64,000 nt of DNA, taken from the NCBI GenBank assembly GCA_014607495.2, contig CP053148.1, forward strand, positions 4,960,001 through 5,024,000, given 5' to 3'. Positions 62,093-64,000 of the stretch are shown here, piece by piece. Both the position numbers and the translations under genes were made by a program. This stretch comes from Carposina sasakii (lineage: Eukaryota > Arthropoda > Insecta > Lepidoptera > Carposinidae). Under the pieces are notes generated by a model. It did no database searches. It saw only the letters and a list, made by a program, of their open reading frames with translations, and was not told the DNA's origin. How positions within the stretch are numbered: position 1 is the first letter of the stretch; each line of letters opens with the position of its first letter.

Positions 62093-62339
62093 GGTGCAGC
62101 ATGATTTAAGGCGCTCTTTTAGATGAAGTCTACCTCATTCCCTCAAACACCTAATGAGGGAGCGAGGTAGACGTATAGCGGGGCGCACCCGCAACCAGAG
62201 CAATTTTTTGTTTCTAATTAATTGTTAATTATCTGCAAATTTTACAAGAAAAAAGTACTTTTGCTACAAATTAAATTTGATAAAGCGCTATTAAGCAAGT
62301 TTCGTGTTCATATTCACAATAGTTTTCATGTTATTTGAC

Positions 62340-62482
62340 TTAGGGCCGATTTTTCCAAACGTCAGATAGCCTATCAAAGGAATAAAGTTGATGCTGTCTC
62401 TATTATGATCAAGTTTTAGAGAAAGATAACATCAACTTTATTCCTCTAATAGGCTATCTGACGTTTGGAAAAATCGGCCCTT
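62340..62482. mobile_element. hairpin family D, intact copy
   Basis: ttagggccgatttttccaaa, cgtcagatagcctat and the complement; centre tgatcaagttttagagaaag. Decayed relatives lie at 10848-10890, 25049 and 36524. Confidence 0.8.
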
Positions 62483-62533
62483 AAAAGAACGTCAAAAATC
62501 AAAATTCTATGGAGAATTTTCAAAGTAATTGAG

Positions 62534-62740
62534 TTTTTAACCGACTTTAAAAAAGAGAGGTTATCAATTCGTCTGTATGTTTTTTTTTATGTGTGTTACC
62601 TCAGAACTCCGTCATTTATGAACCGATTTCTATTTTTTTTATAGTTTGTCATGGTATGCTTCCAAGTTGGTCCCATATTCACCACATCAGGATCTGATAG
62701 GATCTTGGAGAAATCGAGGGCAATCCTCAAATATTGTAAG
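62534..62740 (+). repeat. interspersed repeat F, second copy
   Basis: accgactttaaaaaagagag, ctcagaactccgtcatttat, gatcttggagaaatcgaggg. Confidence 0.6.
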
Positions 62741-62904
62741 CACGTGTAGTCTGTTTTATACTTTTACTGAACGTTTTGATCACCTAACATCTGGGATAAT
62801 CTGATAATAGGGATGAATGAAAGAAAAGTACCTACATATTGCACCGACCCCAAATGATTGGGAACAGGGCAGGAAGAAGGAGTGTAATTATATGTTGCTT
62901 AAAT

Positions 62905-63592
62905 AACAGTGTACATGGCTGTTGTGCTGCCAAATCTCTTATATTCCTCCGAGGCGTGGTGCATGTACCGTCGCCACATACGCACTCTGGATCGATTCCA
63001 CCTCAAGCTCCTCCGATCCATCATGAGAATCAGATGGTCCGACCGAGTGCGTAATACCGAAGTATTGCGAAGAGTCAATGTAAGTGGCATTGAGGCCTAC
63101 TTAATGCGTCGGCAGCTTCGGTGGTGCGGTCATGTGTCTCGTATGGCGGAGGAGACATTGGTTAAGCGCATCTTCTTTTCTGAACTGGACGAGGGCAAGC
63201 GGAAACGCGGCGGGCAACTCCTCAGATACAAAGATGTTCAGAAAAGACATATGAAGAGATGCAATATAGATCCATCTAAATGGGAAGTTTTGGCAGCACA
63301 ACGACCAGAGTGGCGTAGGATGGTGATGAAGCAAGTTCACGAGTTCGAGGAGCAGCAAGCTGACCTTGACGCTAAACGTGATGAACTAAAGACTCGTCCT
63401 CCTGCTGCCATTATCTATAATTACAATAATGGCGCACTAACCTGTCCTCTGCGTGCGCGCGGGCGTTCAGGGCGAAGATTGGCTATGTAAGCCATCTCCG
63501 AGCGCATGAACGCCAACTTAGTAATATCTAGGAGTAGAAGTGGTCGCCATGACCGAAATCGGTCGGAGGTCATCATTATCATATTGTCAGAC
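62905..63592 (+). mobile_element. 5'-truncated LINE with broken zinc-finger tail
   Basis: The ORF from 62909 reads [49 protein letters not shown] and [14 protein letters not shown], the C-terminal part of a common insect LINE reverse transcriptase. After LTCPL (about 63450) the frame is lost, and a shifted frame supplies [12 protein letters not shown] up to TAG at 63529. The family's C2H2-type finger is therefore split by an indel. A catcattatcat tail follows. The 5' end is truncated near 62905, so only the last 200 codons remain; it is a dead copy. Confidence 0.8.
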
Positions 63593-63704
63593 GTAAAGTT
63601 TCGAAGCTTAGTCATTTCTCTCTTTTGTCATGTGGCCTATTTAATCATTTGCTGGCATAAAAATCTGACAATATTATGCCTTCTAAACTTCGTACACGGT
63701 TTAA

Positions 63705-63860
63705 CGCAATATATACAGGATGTTTTTTTGTGGCCACCTTTAACGAAGGGTACGTATTCTATACATGAAATAAAGTAAGTTTATGCCAAAAAAAATGCTG
63801 GGAAAAAAAAAATTTTTTTTGAAAAAAATTTTTAAATTCCTTGATCGTGCGAAATTTATA
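63705..63860. mobile_element. nonautonomous element, family A, third copy
   Basis: tatacaggatgtttttttgtgg, aacgaagggtacgtattcta and ttccttgatcgtgcgaaatt. Confidence 0.55.
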
Positions 63861-64000
63861 GTGTCTAGTGTTTAAGTTAGTTTTTTTATAGACAGATATT
63901 AATTATTTTTCGTGAAAAAATCCTGCTACGCGCGTCTATGTGCATTTATGCAGAAAAACGCAGTCTATTTACTCAACTTTGGACCCTAATATTTTGGAAA

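Larger units (their letters stand above)
47808..64000. other. upstream flank of Ddr, no gene recognised
   Basis: 16 kb with transposons (listed) and short ORFs without protein-like features. A strong unused-looking minus-strand donor, ACAG|GTAAGTGAG, at 48336 could mark a 5' UTR exon. Confidence 0.45.

Noticed and set aside
1..64000. CRISPR arrays, operons, phage or viral genes
   Set aside because: None seen; gene structure is eukaryotic and repeats are transposon-type.

Overview
This window looks like insect nuclear DNA, most likely from a moth or butterfly. It is AT-rich, genes are split into short exons by GT-AG introns, and it is full of repeats typical of Lepidoptera: tRNA-derived SINEs, the 3' end repeat containing 'cagtccactgctggacgtag', Lep1-like Helitrons, LINE 3' fragments and many palindromic MITEs. 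No bacterial, plasmid or CRISPR features are present.

The main gene is on the minus strand and runs from about 47.8 kb down to 4.45 kb. It encodes a discoidin domain receptor tyrosine kinase (Ddr). Thirteen exons (25403 down to 4449) join in phase and encode a discoidin (F5/8 type C) domain, a discoidin-like domain, a stalk, one transmembrane helix, a tyrosine-rich juxtamembrane region and a full kinase domain ending in a TGA stop. Two further upstream exons (46367-46417 and 47768-47807) are my proposal for the split signal peptide. They fit in phase, have good donors and give an 880-residue protein, close to human DDR2 in size. They are less certain than the other thirteen.

Downstream of Ddr, at the left edge and on the same strand, are two or three exons of an unrecognised secreted protein (792 down to 93 or the window edge), whose 3' end is missing.

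Everything else is intron or intergenic DNA. Introns of 8.8 kb (16546-25297) and 21 kb (25404-46366) and the 16 kb upstream of the proposed start hold mostly repeats. These include a truncated LINE with a broken zinc-finger tail (62905-63592), a CR1/Jockey-like LINE fragment (35303-36350), RTE-type 3' fragments, Helitrons, SINEs, and at least nine hairpin or TIR elements. I saw no clear novel multi-gene system. The points most worth a second look are the split signal peptide, departures from the kinase consensus, a competing acceptor before the last exon, transposon ends touching Ddr splice donors, and a nested TIR element with a paralogous empty site in the same window. All family calls come from reading and memory; no searches were run.
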